13,969 nucleotides of DNA from Tubulinosema ratisbonensis (Eukaryota; Microsporidia; Tubulinosematidae), in assembly GCA_004000155.1 (NCBI GenBank), contig RCSS01000677.1:1-13969 (forward strand), written 5' to 3'. This document shows, in pieces, positions 6,854 through 13,969 of the stretch (position 1 is its first letter; each line of letters opens with the position of its first letter). The translations under genes and the position numbers were made by a program. Below the pieces are notes generated by a model. That model worked only from the letters and a program-made list of their open reading frames with translations, ran no database searches and had not been told where the DNA came from.

Positions 6854-8029
6854 ATGAGTGATCATTTACAAGACTACGAAGAAGCACCTNAAAAAAAAGA
6901 GGAAGCCACCACAAACACCGCACAGTTCGCTGATTTTCTCCTAAAGGATGAATTGTTACAGTCAATAAAAGAATTTCAGTTTGAACATCCGAGTGAGGTA
7001 CAACAAAAAACCATACCTAAGGCAATCATAGGGGTAGACGTACTAACACAAGCCAAATCAGGGATGGGTAAAACTGCCGTATTTGTTATTTCTACACTCC
7101 AACAGTTAAATTTCATAGAAAATGAGATACAAATATTAGTTTTAGTGAACACCAAAGAAATGGCACATCAAATTTTTGAAGAATACAAAAGATTTGCCAA
7201 AAATTTTGATAAAATAAAAGTTGACTATTTTTCAGGTGGTAATTCAATCCAAGAAGACATTCATAAATTAAAAACTTACCCTAACATTTTTATTGGTACC
7301 CCAGGAAGAACTTTGGATCTTCTTAGAAGGAAAGAAATTACTTTAAGGCACGTAAAACATTTCATTTTGGATGAGGCAGACCATTTACTCCAAGATTTAG
7401 GAAGTAGGTGGACAGTACAGCAAATTTTTATGTCTACCCCTCCCAAAAAACAAACCATGTTTTTTTCAGCCACTTTCAATGATTACACAAGGAGTGAAGC
7501 ACTAAAATTCTTAAAAAATCCACATACTATCATCATAGGAGATGAAAGTAATTTAGTNTTACACGGCTTAAGACAATTTTACTTAAAAGTGACTGATAAA
7601 TTACTTAGTTTAGAAAACTTACTTGACAAATTGGAATTTAATCAATGTATAATTTTTATGAAAGAAAAAAGAGAGGCTAACGCAGTAGAAACTTATTTAA
7701 AAAAGAATGCTTTTCCTGCCATAGCCATTCATTCTGGAATGAAGAGTGAGATGAGGATTGAAAGGACCAATGATTTTAAGAAATTAAAGTACAGAATTCT
7801 GATTACAACTAATTTATTTTCAAGAGGAATTGATATTCAGGATATTAATTTGGTAATTAATTATGATATGCCTGAATCTACTGAGACTTACTTGCATAGG
7901 ATTGGTAGGGCTGGAAGGTTTGATACGAGAGGTATGGCTGTGTCTTTTATTATGGATGATAAGGATGTTATTATGTTGAATGAAGTACAAAAGAGGTTTG
8001 AAGTGGAAATTAAAGAATTAAATATTTGA
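6854..8029 (+). CDS. Sub2/UAP56-type DEAD-box RNA helicase
   Basis: This ATP-dependent RNA helicase belongs to the family that acts in spliceosome assembly and couples mRNA to export through TREX in the nucleus. The order of motifs is complete: FADFLLKDEL and Q motif EHPSEVQ (44-50), Walker A AKSGMGKT (67-74), TPGR (149-152), DEAD (173-176), SAT (205-207), LHGLRQFYLKV (237-246) opening the second RecA domain, FSRGIDI (322-328) and HRIGRAGRF (348-356). FEHPSEVQ plus QAKSGMGKTAVFV are the diagnostic UAP56 stretches, and 391 aa is near the family's usual length. The box reads DEAD, whereas UAP56/Sub2 proteins usually have DECD. Two codons hold an N. Codon 235 (GTN) is Val in any case; codon 13 (NAA) is unresolved. 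The N-terminal tail is short. The neighbouring 8196-9284 gene is convergent. Confidence 0.93.
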   Translation: MSDHLQDYEEAPXKKEEATTNTAQFADFLLKDELLQSIKEFQFEHPSEVQQKTIPKAIIGVDVLTQAKSGMGKTAVFVISTLQQLNFIENEIQILVLVNTKEMAHQIFEEYKRFAKNFDKIKVDYFSGGNSIQEDIHKLKTYPNIFIGTPGRTLDLLRRKEITLRHVKHFILDEADHLLQDLGSRWTVQQIFMSTPPKKQTMFFSATFNDYTRSEALKFLKNPHTIIIGDESNLXLHGLRQFYLKVTDKLLSLENLLDKLEFNQCIIFMKEKREANAVETYLKKNAFPAIAIHSGMKSEMRIERTNDFKKLKYRILITTNLFSRGIDIQDINLVINYDMPESTETYLHRIGRAGRFDTRGMAVSFIMDDKDVIMLNEVQKRFEVEIKELNI

Positions 8030-8195
8030 TTGGTTAANTTTTTATAAATTTTATTTAAATGTTAAAATTTATGAAAGGAAACAAATTTTTGTGTTAAATT
8101 TTATTAAAGAAGCTTAATTTATGCATAACCCTATAAAAAAATAATCTACAGTTTATGCGCATAAAATAAGAAAAACATAGTTTTTATTGAACAAA
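8030..8195. other. Convergent intergenic spacer with a 14-bp perfect palindrome
   Basis: This 166-bp spacer lies between two convergent genes. It holds the perfect palindrome TTTATGCGCATAAA (8152-8165) and, 23 bp before it, TTATGCATAA (8119-8128). They could form the 3' ends of one or both transcripts, but the sequence alone does not settle this. Base 8038 is N. Confidence 0.4.
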
Positions 8196-9284
8196 CTAAG
8201 ATTCTTCTGAGAAAAATAACATATCACTAAGCTCATCAGACCGGATAGTGTTGGTAACCACATCCTGTATAGTATTATCTTCAGACACTAAAGTGTCTTT
8301 GTTCTTGTAAGCATGAACAGCTTTTTTAAGAATGGTAGTCTTGTCCAGTGACTTTATTGCATTCCAAAAAGAAGGATTGTCTATGTTTAGGAATGCTATC
8401 TTTATAGCCAATTCATTATCTTTATTTTTNGTTTCCCATTTATTNAATCCAAACGAATATTCATCAAAAAATTCTTGAAAGACTGTGTATTTACACTTAA
8501 ATTCTTCACTTATTTTTTCATAATTCACCGTTTCAATGTCTATTCTTATTTTACATTTTTTAACTATTCCTCTTATTGTGTATGAAATGGTTGCAGAGGT
8601 AGGAGAATCATCAGAATGTTTTCTTTTTACCATTCCTTCTGGTAAATCATTTTCTTTAATTATTTTTCTATTTCTACTTTGCTTATTGTATTTTCTGTAT
8701 GAGTCAACAGCCCTTTGAATAAGCCCCTTTTTTCCATAAAGTAAAACATGGTTTAAAGAAACAAATTGCCAAGCCAATTTATTACATTCAGTTTCGTATT
8801 GCCATCTATTCCCTGTGTAATGTTCTTTGGGGATGTTAGCTCTGGGATAAATAACATTGTCTGCTTTAAATTTTTCTGATAATTTAAGAATATCCACAGA
8901 ATCTAAGTCAAATCTAACACAAAATTCATGATCTTCTAATTCACTTCTAGGCATAGCACTCATGGCTGATTCACTTACTTTAGTGTTATATTTAAAACAT
9001 AATCTTTCCTCTCCATCCACTACTCTTACGTATGGCTGGGATGCTGGTAAATTCACTACTTTTCTAGCCACGCTTGATTTCTTATCCTCCTTCTTTTTTT
9101 TCTTTTCTTTCTTTTTCTTACTTAATAACTTGTATTTATTAAGTTCATTCTCATTTTGAAACATAGTCACATCATTTAGAAAATCTTCATTCATTGCATT
9201 AGCAGATATGTGCTTATCATCAAAGCCAGTATCTATTAGTTCGTCACTCTCTTCGTCAAGAAATTTATTTGTTGCAAATGCCAT
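8196..9284 (-). CDS. Fungal-type protein with two copies of an unnamed domain (DUF8032-like)
   Basis: The biochemical function is unknown. The 362-aa protein has an acidic N-terminus (residues 9-44), a Lys-rich tract (56-69) that could act in nuclear or nucleolar targeting, then a domain at about 120-199 and a second, weaker copy at about 233-328. Copy 1 carries VIYPRANIPKEHYTGNRW, YETECNKLAWQ and GLIQRAVDSYRKY. This is the signature I remember from a fungal domain listed as DUF8032, a name that needs checking. Copy 2 keeps the frame of the pattern (IRIDIETV; ISEEFK; NKWE; ILKKAVHAYKN) but lost the YPRA and TGNRW core. N bases affect residue 280 (Phe or Leu) and residue 285 (Thr regardless). 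The start ATG follows AAATAAACC, only a weak relative of the CCC signal. There is no signal peptide or membrane segment. It is clearly a real gene. Confidence 0.85.
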   Translation of the reverse strand: MAFATNKFLDEESDELIDTGFDDKHISANAMNEDFLNDVTMFQNENELNKYKLLSKKKKEKKKKKEDKKSSVARKVVNLPASQPYVRVVDGEERLCFKYNTKVSESAMSAMPRSELEDHEFCVRFDLDSVDILKLSEKFKADNVIYPRANIPKEHYTGNRWQYETECNKLAWQFVSLNHVLLYGKKGLIQRAVDSYRKYNKQSRNRKIIKENDLPEGMVKRKHSDDSPTSATISYTIRGIVKKCKIRIDIETVNYEKISEEFKCKYTVFQEFFDEYSFGXNKWEXKNKDNELAIKIAFLNIDNPSFWNAIKSLDKTTILKKAVHAYKNKDTLVSEDNTIQDVVTNTIRSDELSDMLFFSEES

Positions 9285-9449
9285 GGTTTATTTTTTTTAA
9301 TTATTTTTTTAATATTTTTTTTAATCGAATATCATTTCATAAAGGATGATCAAAGTTTAGGAGTACAATTCTATTGGTCCATTTTTAGAACAAAAGACTT
9401 TTATTGATCAATTTTTCATTATTAATCAAATTTTTATTATAAAGATTAA

Positions 9450-9482
9450 TCTTCTAATAAGAAAGTATTTTCTTATTAAAGA
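9450..9482. repeat. Stem-loop with an end shared with the 1482-1607 palindrome
   Basis: About 14 base pairs form, with one bulged C (arms around AATAAGAAA and TTTCTTATT) and a 4-nt loop GTAT at 9465-9468. The left flank ATTAATCTTCTAATA (9445-9459) is identical over 15 bases to 1566-1580 at the right arm of the 126-bp palindrome, which may mean a common mobile-element origin. Confidence 0.4.
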
Positions 9483-9937
9483 CTGATTTTTTAAATAAAA
9501 AAGAAAATAATTTAATTTTAAAAATAATATAATAAAAGTATAAAAAAGAAAATAGAATACTTTTATCAATTAACAAAGTAATTTATTTTAAAAAAATAAA
9601 AATATAATTATTTTACTAAAAAAATGAAATATTTAAAAAGCAATATTAGAACATATATAATTAAGTGAGCAATAAATTCATGATGTTTTATTATTCAAAT
9701 TTAACATTATTTATAATTTATTTTAAAAATAATAAATTATTTTTAAAATGATTAAAATTGACATAAATTATATTATCTTTTATTAGCTTTTCCTTAATCA
9801 ATGAATCAATACAACAATCCTTTTTCTAACCAATTAAAAATTTACTTTAAATTTAACTAAAACTTAATAGGTTAGTTAATTTAATAATTTTTTTAGTATT
9901 GAAAGTCAAAAGGTGAATGACATTTTAAAATACATTC

Positions 9938-9945
9938 TTTTCTAA
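9938..9945 (+). promoter_or_regulatory. TTTTCTAA box before lectin-like gene A
   Basis: TTTTCTAA ends 5 nt before the ATG at 9951. The paralogous gene has the identical octamer 6 nt before its ATG. Neither has the CCC signal. The role as an initiator or gene-family signal is inferred; in A/T-rich DNA chance similarity is possible. Confidence 0.4.
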
Positions 9946-9950
9946 GTTGT

Positions 9951-10415
9951 ATGATATTCCTTTTTACAATTATAAAATCTTTATACTTTATTGATGAGAA
10001 TACAGGGTTATATATTACTTCTTTACAAAATATACTAACAGTAACAGATAGCATTCACAAAGCAATTGATCTTATACCCATAACAGATGGATGTGGTATA
10101 CATTATATATTTCAAGACAAAGCATCAGGGTTAGTATTAGATGAAATTGATGGTATAGCACAGCTAACAGAATATTTAGGTATTGAAAGACAAAGGTTTA
10201 GTTTATTATTTGATGTAAATGGTAAATTTCAGCTTACCAAAGGAGATTATTTTTTTGTAAGAAATAAAGATAGGTTTGTTTGGACAGGAGGATTATGTGG
10301 ATCTACTTATTCTAATGGGTTATTAATGATTAATTCTAAAATGTCTTTTACTTTGCCATCTTTAGAATTTCCTGAAATAGCATTAGAAGATTATCATAAG
10401 AAAGGTATGCTTTAA
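9951..10415 (+). CDS. Secreted ricin-B-lectin-like protein A
   Basis: This is a small putative exported carbohydrate-binding protein of 154 aa. A short hydrophobic N-terminus (MIFLFTIIKSLYF, 1-13) fits a signal peptide. The body reads like one beta-trefoil: ENTGLYITSLQNIL (16-29), DGCG (46-49), LVLDE (61-65), QRFSLL (81-86, the place of the ricin-type QxW), NGKFQL (90-95) and GGLCG (113-117). C48 and C116 are the only cysteines and are conserved in the neighbour, so a disulfide is likely. Microsporidia, Nosema especially, have families of such lectin-like proteins, some discussed in spore adhesion or host contact; that role is inferred here. It is paralogous to 10832-11332. Fold assignment rests on pattern only, and a MIR-type trefoil is the alternative. 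Confidence 0.7.
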   Translation: MIFLFTIIKSLYFIDENTGLYITSLQNILTVTDSIHKAIDLIPITDGCGIHYIFQDKASGLVLDEIDGIAQLTEYLGIERQRFSLLFDVNGKFQLTKGDYFFVRNKDRFVWTGGLCGSTYSNGLLMINSKMSFTLPSLEFPEIALEDYHKKGML

Positions 10416-10459
10416 TAAGTAAATAAAATATTATTAAAATAATAATTTAAAAGTTAAAA

Positions 10460-10590
10460 ATAATATTTTTAAATTATTATCAATTAAAAAATATAAAATA
10501 AAATATAAATTATAAGTATATTGAATAATTTAAATATAAAATAATATCTTTAAATTATTAATAATTAAAAAATATAAAATAAAATATAAA
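10460..10590. repeat. 50-bp direct repeat, 81-bp period
   Basis: Copies at 10460-10509 and 10541-10590 differ at 3 of 50 positions and share the ending AATTAAAAAATATAAAATAA. This is a local duplication, not a coding unit. Confidence 0.7.
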
Positions 10591-10640
10591 AATATAAAAT
10601 AATATTTAAATATAAAATTATAAATTAAAAATAATAAAAA

Positions 10641-10756
10641 TATTTATAAATTAAAATATAGAATTATAAAATATTAAATAATAATTAAAATATTCAAATA
10701 TTAAAATATAGAATTATAAAATATTAAATAATAATTAAAATATTTATAAATTAAAA
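10641..10756. repeat. 50-bp period tandem repeat
   Basis: The 44 bases at 10651-10694 recur exactly at 10701-10744, and the flank TATTTATAAATTAAAA recurs at 10641 and 10741. This gives a 50-bp period of slightly more than two copies. Such exact copies indicate recent duplication and a locus likely to vary in length between strains. Confidence 0.75.
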
Positions 10757-10817
10757 ATTTCTACTGTCATAATAAAATTTCTTAACAGTTAAAAACTTCT
10801 TTTTCTTAAAGTAATCA

Positions 10818-10825
10818 TTTTCTAA
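10818..10825 (+). promoter_or_regulatory. TTTTCTAA box before lectin-like gene B
   Basis: The octamer is identical to that before gene A and lies 6 nt from the ATG at 10832. Position and sequence are conserved although the surrounding spacer differs, which argues for function or a recent gene duplication that included the start region. Confidence 0.4.
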
Positions 10826-10831
10826 ATTTTA

Positions 10832-11332
10832 ATGTTATTTCTTTTATTACACAAAGTATTCTCTTTTGCCGTAGTAGAATCTTTTACAGGATATTACTTA
10901 ACAAATAAACATAACATATTAGCATTAACTGATAATATATCAGAATCAAGTGATTTTGTTATGATATCAGATGGTTGTGGTACACATTATTACCTTAAAG
11001 ATCTTAAGACTAACTTAGTATTGGATCATAAGATATTTGAGATAGGAAGATTAGCAATATTTAATTTATTGGATTACACTCCTTCCCAGAGATGGAGTTT
11101 ATTGATTGATTCTAATGGTAAATTTCAGTTTATTCAGTCTGATGATTATCTTTTTTATGTGCCTAAGCATGATAGTTTCTTTGTAAGAGGGGGTGCTTGT
11201 AAGACTATTTTTATTGATGGGTTTGCTTTCTTAGATAATGCTAGTTTTTATAAAGGATTAAGGTTACCTGAAATAGCTAGGATACATGATCCTAGTGACA
11301 GTATTTATCATAGCTTAATGAATAAAATATAA
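10832..11332 (+). CDS. Secreted ricin-B-lectin-like protein B
   Basis: This 166-aa paralogue of the preceding gene has the same layout. A hydrophobic start (MLFLLLHKVFSFAVV, 1-15) looks like a signal peptide. The matched blocks are TGYYLTNKHNIL (19-30), SDGCGTHYYL (46-55), NLVLD (61-65), SQRWSLLID (85-93), NGKFQF (95-100) and RGGAC (119-123), with LPEIAR (145-150) near the end, where gene A has FPEIAL. QRW at 86-88 is the canonical ricin-type QxW, while A has QRF. Cysteines 49 and 123 match those of A. Divergence is high outside these blocks, so the duplication is old or selection is relaxed or diversifying. Secretion and lectin activity are inferred from the pattern and family. There is no CCC signal before the start. 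Confidence 0.7.
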   Translation: MLFLLLHKVFSFAVVESFTGYYLTNKHNILALTDNISESSDFVMISDGCGTHYYLKDLKTNLVLDHKIFEIGRLAIFNLLDYTPSQRWSLLIDSNGKFQFIQSDDYLFYVPKHDSFFVRGGACKTIFIDGFAFLDNASFYKGLRLPEIARIHDPSDSIYHSLMNKI

Positions 11333-11485
11333 AAAAAGTAATATTTTAATTTAAGAAACTTTAATATTCTTTGTTACTTTTTTTCTGATATAAAATCATA
11401 TTAAATTGATTTACTGTTATTACATTAAATATTTACTTTTTTTAAAAAAAAACAAAATAATTGAAAATAAATTTTAAAAATTTTA

Positions 11486-11937
11486 TCAAAACACAGTCAA
11501 AGTTTTTATGTTTTTTATTGCTATTAACCTTTTCTTTTATAGAATATAAACAAATGATTTAAAGAACATTAAAGATAAGTGTAATTCTTTATAAAAGTAA
11601 TGGTTTAGAAAATTGAAATTTGATTTTTATAAAGTGAAATATTTAAGAAGGTAATTTTTTCAAGCTAAGAATAGAAAATTTATCCATTGATTTATAATTT
11701 TATCTTCTATTTGATATATCAAGATACCTTTCAATATGAACATATAGTATAATGCGCTCTTGTTTACCATATGTTTCTTATAAATAGATATTTATATTTT
11801 ATTTAAAAAGTATAGCAAAGGATCTTCGTATGGATTTTCATTTATAGGCAACAAAAAAATATTTTTTTGTACATAATTAAGTGATAATTATTAAACTTAC
11901 ATCTATCTAAAAAATCCAAGAGTACTTGTTTGACTTT
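11486..11937 (-). pseudogene. Decayed open reading frame of unknown identity
   Basis: On the minus strand one frame from about 11870 down to 11486 has only four internal stops in some 125 codons. That is well under what this base composition would give by chance. It contains protein-like segments such as INENPYEDPLLYFLNKI and KSALYYMFILKGILIYQIED. Directly upstream (about 11937 to 11860) another frame is open and holds VLLDFLDRCKFNNYHLIMYK. The two meet at an A7/T7 homopolymer run, consistent with a frameshift. I do not recognise the protein. It may be a dead lineage-specific gene or a piece of a transposable element. It is convergent with lectin-like gene B. Confidence 0.4.
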
Positions 11938-11940
11938 CTA

Positions 11941-13130
11941 AGCCTACCTCACATGCTTTGGTTTAAAATAAATTATTTTAGCTGTAAATTTAATCTATTT
12001 CATTTATCATCACAACTATAACTAATATTCTTGGTTCTACTTTTTAATTATTATTTGTTTAATTAAGATTATAAAGTAAATGTTTTTAAATTTAATCTTT
12101 AATTTTTAAAATAAATTAAACATAAGTTCTTTACAGGTAAAGTTTATTGTTACATTTATTAGTTTTATAATTCTTAGTTAGAAAATTAGATTTTTAAATA
12201 CTAGGATTAAATTTTAATTTTATAAGAAATGATATATTCATTTCACTATTTTTTTGTGTTTACTCGAAAATACATTAACTTTACTTAAAATGATATTTTA
12301 ATATCAGTGATCAATTAAATTCATAAAAAAATTTGCGATTAGATTTAGAAATATTGTAAATTTTCTCATAAATAAATGTATTTTTTATAAAAAAATATAT
12401 TTTCAGTAAAATTAAGTATTTTTTTTGTAATGAGTAATAATCCATCATTTCGATGTAAATTTTATTTAAAGTACAAAAAAGAAAGTTTATTTATTTTTTT
12501 TTACTGGAAATTTCTAAATTTACATTTTAAGTCACTTTTTTATTAAAAAACTGTCTTTTTGAAAATATGATGTATTTGTAAAAAAACGTTAAAAGTTCTT
12601 ATTTTTAGCTGACAAGAACAACAAAAGAAGTTGAAGAATAAGGTTTTATTATTTTCCACAAAATTATGTGCAGAATATATCTTAAAAAGAATCTTACCCT
12701 TAAATCGATAGTCAGTTAGTAAAGGTTTCGGAAGAAAATAAACGAAAAATATAACTAAAAAAATTTTTTTCTAAAAATCCTTAGAAGATCAAAGAACTTT
12801 ATTTTTAAATAAATAAAAACTTTTTGGTTTTAGTTGAAAAATTCACCATGTTTAACTAAACATAAAAAAATTAAATACTTCTGTTATTATATTTGAAGAA
12901 TCTAAGTTTAAAAGAACATTTTATAAATTTAGTATAAAAATAACTTTTTTAAAACATACTAGATATTTAAACCTTTTTTGAAATAAATATACTTATGACA
13001 AATAAGAATTTTTTGGTAAAAAACTAACTTATTTAAACACTTTAGATTAAAGTTACATCTTAATTATAAGATTACGTTAAATAAAATAAAGAAATAAGAT
13101 TAATTTTTTAAAAGTTTTACTTTTAATGGT
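11941..13130. other. Gene-free AT-rich spacer
   Basis: No intact gene, tRNA or clear repeat is visible. A plus-strand segment near 12608-12720 (LTRTTKEVEE, stop, then 25 open codons) is the only faint coding hint and is not supported otherwise. Confidence 0.4.
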
Positions 13131-13134
13131 TTAT

Positions 13135-13599
13135 TCAATCAAAATGAAATATCTCAGATTCTTTTTTACACTTATGATGCTTCTTATGACCTGTATAAAG
13201 CGAATGAGTATGACTTTTCTTCTTACCGTTCTTTATAACAATATATAAATTAATATTCTTTTCATTTTTGTCACTTGTCTCTTCATCCGAATCATCTTTA
13301 CTTTCTTGTAACTTATTCTCCAAACTGTTTGTAATACCAAGCTCATTTTTAAAATTCTCTTTCAAATCTTCAAAATCATCTTTCAATTCTTTACTTTTAA
13401 AAAAANTTTTTATGCATAAATTTGATTGTNATTNNACTTGAATTGTGTCCATACCTATNACCCACATAAAANTTGCTTTCAAGCATTCGTTTATTGNGAC
13501 TNNTGGACTNTNNAAGNCAATTTCAGATGTTATTGCCTTGNTNGAANNATCNTCCTTACACTTCAGAANGTGGTTGAATCTCNTGCTTTGGTTTNACAT
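13135..13599 (-). CDS. Hypothetical acidic, His/Lys-rich protein, start uncertain
   Basis: I do not recognise this protein. The reliable part is the C-terminal 90 residues. It has a charged, probably coiled-coil segment (KELKDDFEDLKENFKNELG), an acidic linker (ESKDDSDEETSDKNEKN), then a basic, histidine-rich tail (SHTHSLYTGHKKHHKCKKES) ending FHFD. Such a tail could bind metal or polyanions, but nothing proves this. Upstream of about 13405 the sequence holds many N, so the ATG at 13599 is only the first in-frame candidate. Codon 2 (TNA) could even be a stop, and an in-frame TAA lies just upstream. The true start may be at an internal Met or in mis-called bases. No promoter signal is readable. 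Confidence 0.45.
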   Translation of the reverse strand: MXNQSXRFNHXLKCKXDXXXKAITSEIXXXSPXVXINECLKAXFMWXIGMDTIQXXXQSNLCIKXFFKSKELKDDFEDLKENFKNELGITNSLENKLQESKDDSDEETSDKNEKNINLYIVIKNGKKKSHTHSLYTGHKKHHKCKKESEIFHFD

Positions 13600-13910
13600 G
13601 ATTTTAGAGGTACTTTANNNTGACATTTTCTTTCNTCNTNATCAATATATTTTNAAGANAGTATTTAATTNCTTTATNCTCTTTATAAAATTTNATTATN
13701 NAATTCTAAATNGCTTTTTTTNNTTANTTTTTTATATNTTATGNGTATACTTTNAAATTGTCAAAATNNTGCCGTATTTTTAATTTATAAAATTTAATAA
13801 AAAATNTAATAACTTNAAAGNANACACAAGCCCCGACACGGAGTGGTTTNATCCATATNNATTNTTTTAAGCAATTTNGTCATANAAAACAAATTTCAAA
13901 TTANNNTTAT
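13405..13910. other. Low-quality sequence rich in N
   Basis: Dozens of single N calls are spread through this part, typical of thin coverage near a contig end. Open frames on the plus strand here are artefacts of N codons being read through. Nothing can be annotated safely beyond 13600, although the last 40 bases are somewhat GC-richer. Confidence 0.8.
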
Positions 13911-13969
13911 ATTTTACTTTTCAATTTTGTAAATACAACTGTCGTACCCTACTGCCCTCATCCCACTCT

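Larger units (their letters stand above)
9285..9950. other. Divergent promoter region, AT-rich
   Basis: This 666-bp region lies between the divergent starts of the DUF8032-like gene and the first lectin-like gene. I find no ORF or RNA gene. It contains the stem-loop at 9450-9482 and a TTTTCTAA box just before 9951. The rest is A/T-rich sequence. Confidence 0.5.
10416..10831. other. Repeat-rich A/T spacer between the lectin-like paralogues
   Basis: This 416-bp spacer is almost purely A and T, with two families of internal duplication listed separately. No ORF is supported. The end (about 10761-10831) is less simple and leads to the promoter of gene B. Confidence 0.6.

Noticed and set aside
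7276..7479. 67-codon minus-strand ORF
   Set aside because: It is the antisense shadow of the helicase around motif II.
8536..9159. Two plus-strand ORFs (8536-8718 and 8962-9159)
   Set aside because: Both are antisense to the DUF8032-like gene; the apparent Phe-rich stretch is its Lys-rich tract read backwards.
12608..12720. Plus-strand piece as a gene fragment
   Set aside because: It has stops at both ends and inside, no recognisable motif, and a length within chance range.
13426..13783. Two overlapping plus-strand ORFs at the window end
   Set aside because: They are open only because N-containing codons are not counted as stops.
1..13969. rRNA genes, CRISPR array or phage/bacterial operon features
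   Set aside because: There are no regularly spaced repeats with spacers, no conserved rRNA blocks and no ribosome-binding-site pattern. The gene set is plainly eukaryotic.

Overview
The window looks like a piece of a microsporidian genome, most like the AT-rich Nosema/Vairimorpha side of the group. The reasons are the very AT-rich, intronless sequence; short eukaryotic-type housekeeping proteins (cytosolic-type tyrosyl-tRNA synthetase, ribosomal protein eS8, a Sub2/UAP56-type helicase); an octamer TTTTACCC at 0-12 nt before three of the start codons, which matches the start-proximal CCC signal known from microsporidia; a pair of small secreted ricin-B-lectin-like proteins; and a decayed LINE. 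The genus is inferred, not proven.

Layout. 1-1244: TyrRS (+). 1245-6080: almost 5 kb with no intact gene. It holds short A/T tandem repeats, a 126-bp near-palindrome (1482-1607), an extreme G-over-C strand asymmetry (1801-1980), a GC-richer unidentified relic (2441-2700), a heavily mutated non-LTR reverse transcriptase on the minus strand (2970-4620) and a probable tRNA-Leu relic (4833-4911). 6090-9284 is a compact housekeeping island: eS8 (-), tRNA-Pro(AGG) (-), Sub2-like helicase (+) and, convergent with it, a protein with a fungal-type domain of unknown function present in two copies (-).

9285-11332 is an accessory stretch with two tandem paralogous secreted lectin-like genes (+), separated by a block of A/T tandem repeats. 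Their starts share a TTTTCTAA box in place of the CCC signal. 11333-13130 has no intact gene; one stretch (11486-11937, minus) reads as a decayed open frame with four internal stops. 13135-13599 is a small acidic/His-Lys-rich ORF (-) that runs into sequence full of N. The last 600 bases are of low quality.

How the genes relate: TyrRS, tRNA-Pro and eS8 serve translation, and the helicase serves mRNA packaging and export. They are not an operon; each seems to have its own start-proximal signal. The lectin-like pair looks like a small lineage-expanded family of exported proteins sitting beside repeat-rich, mobile-element-scarred DNA. I see no CRISPR, rRNA or intact transposon.
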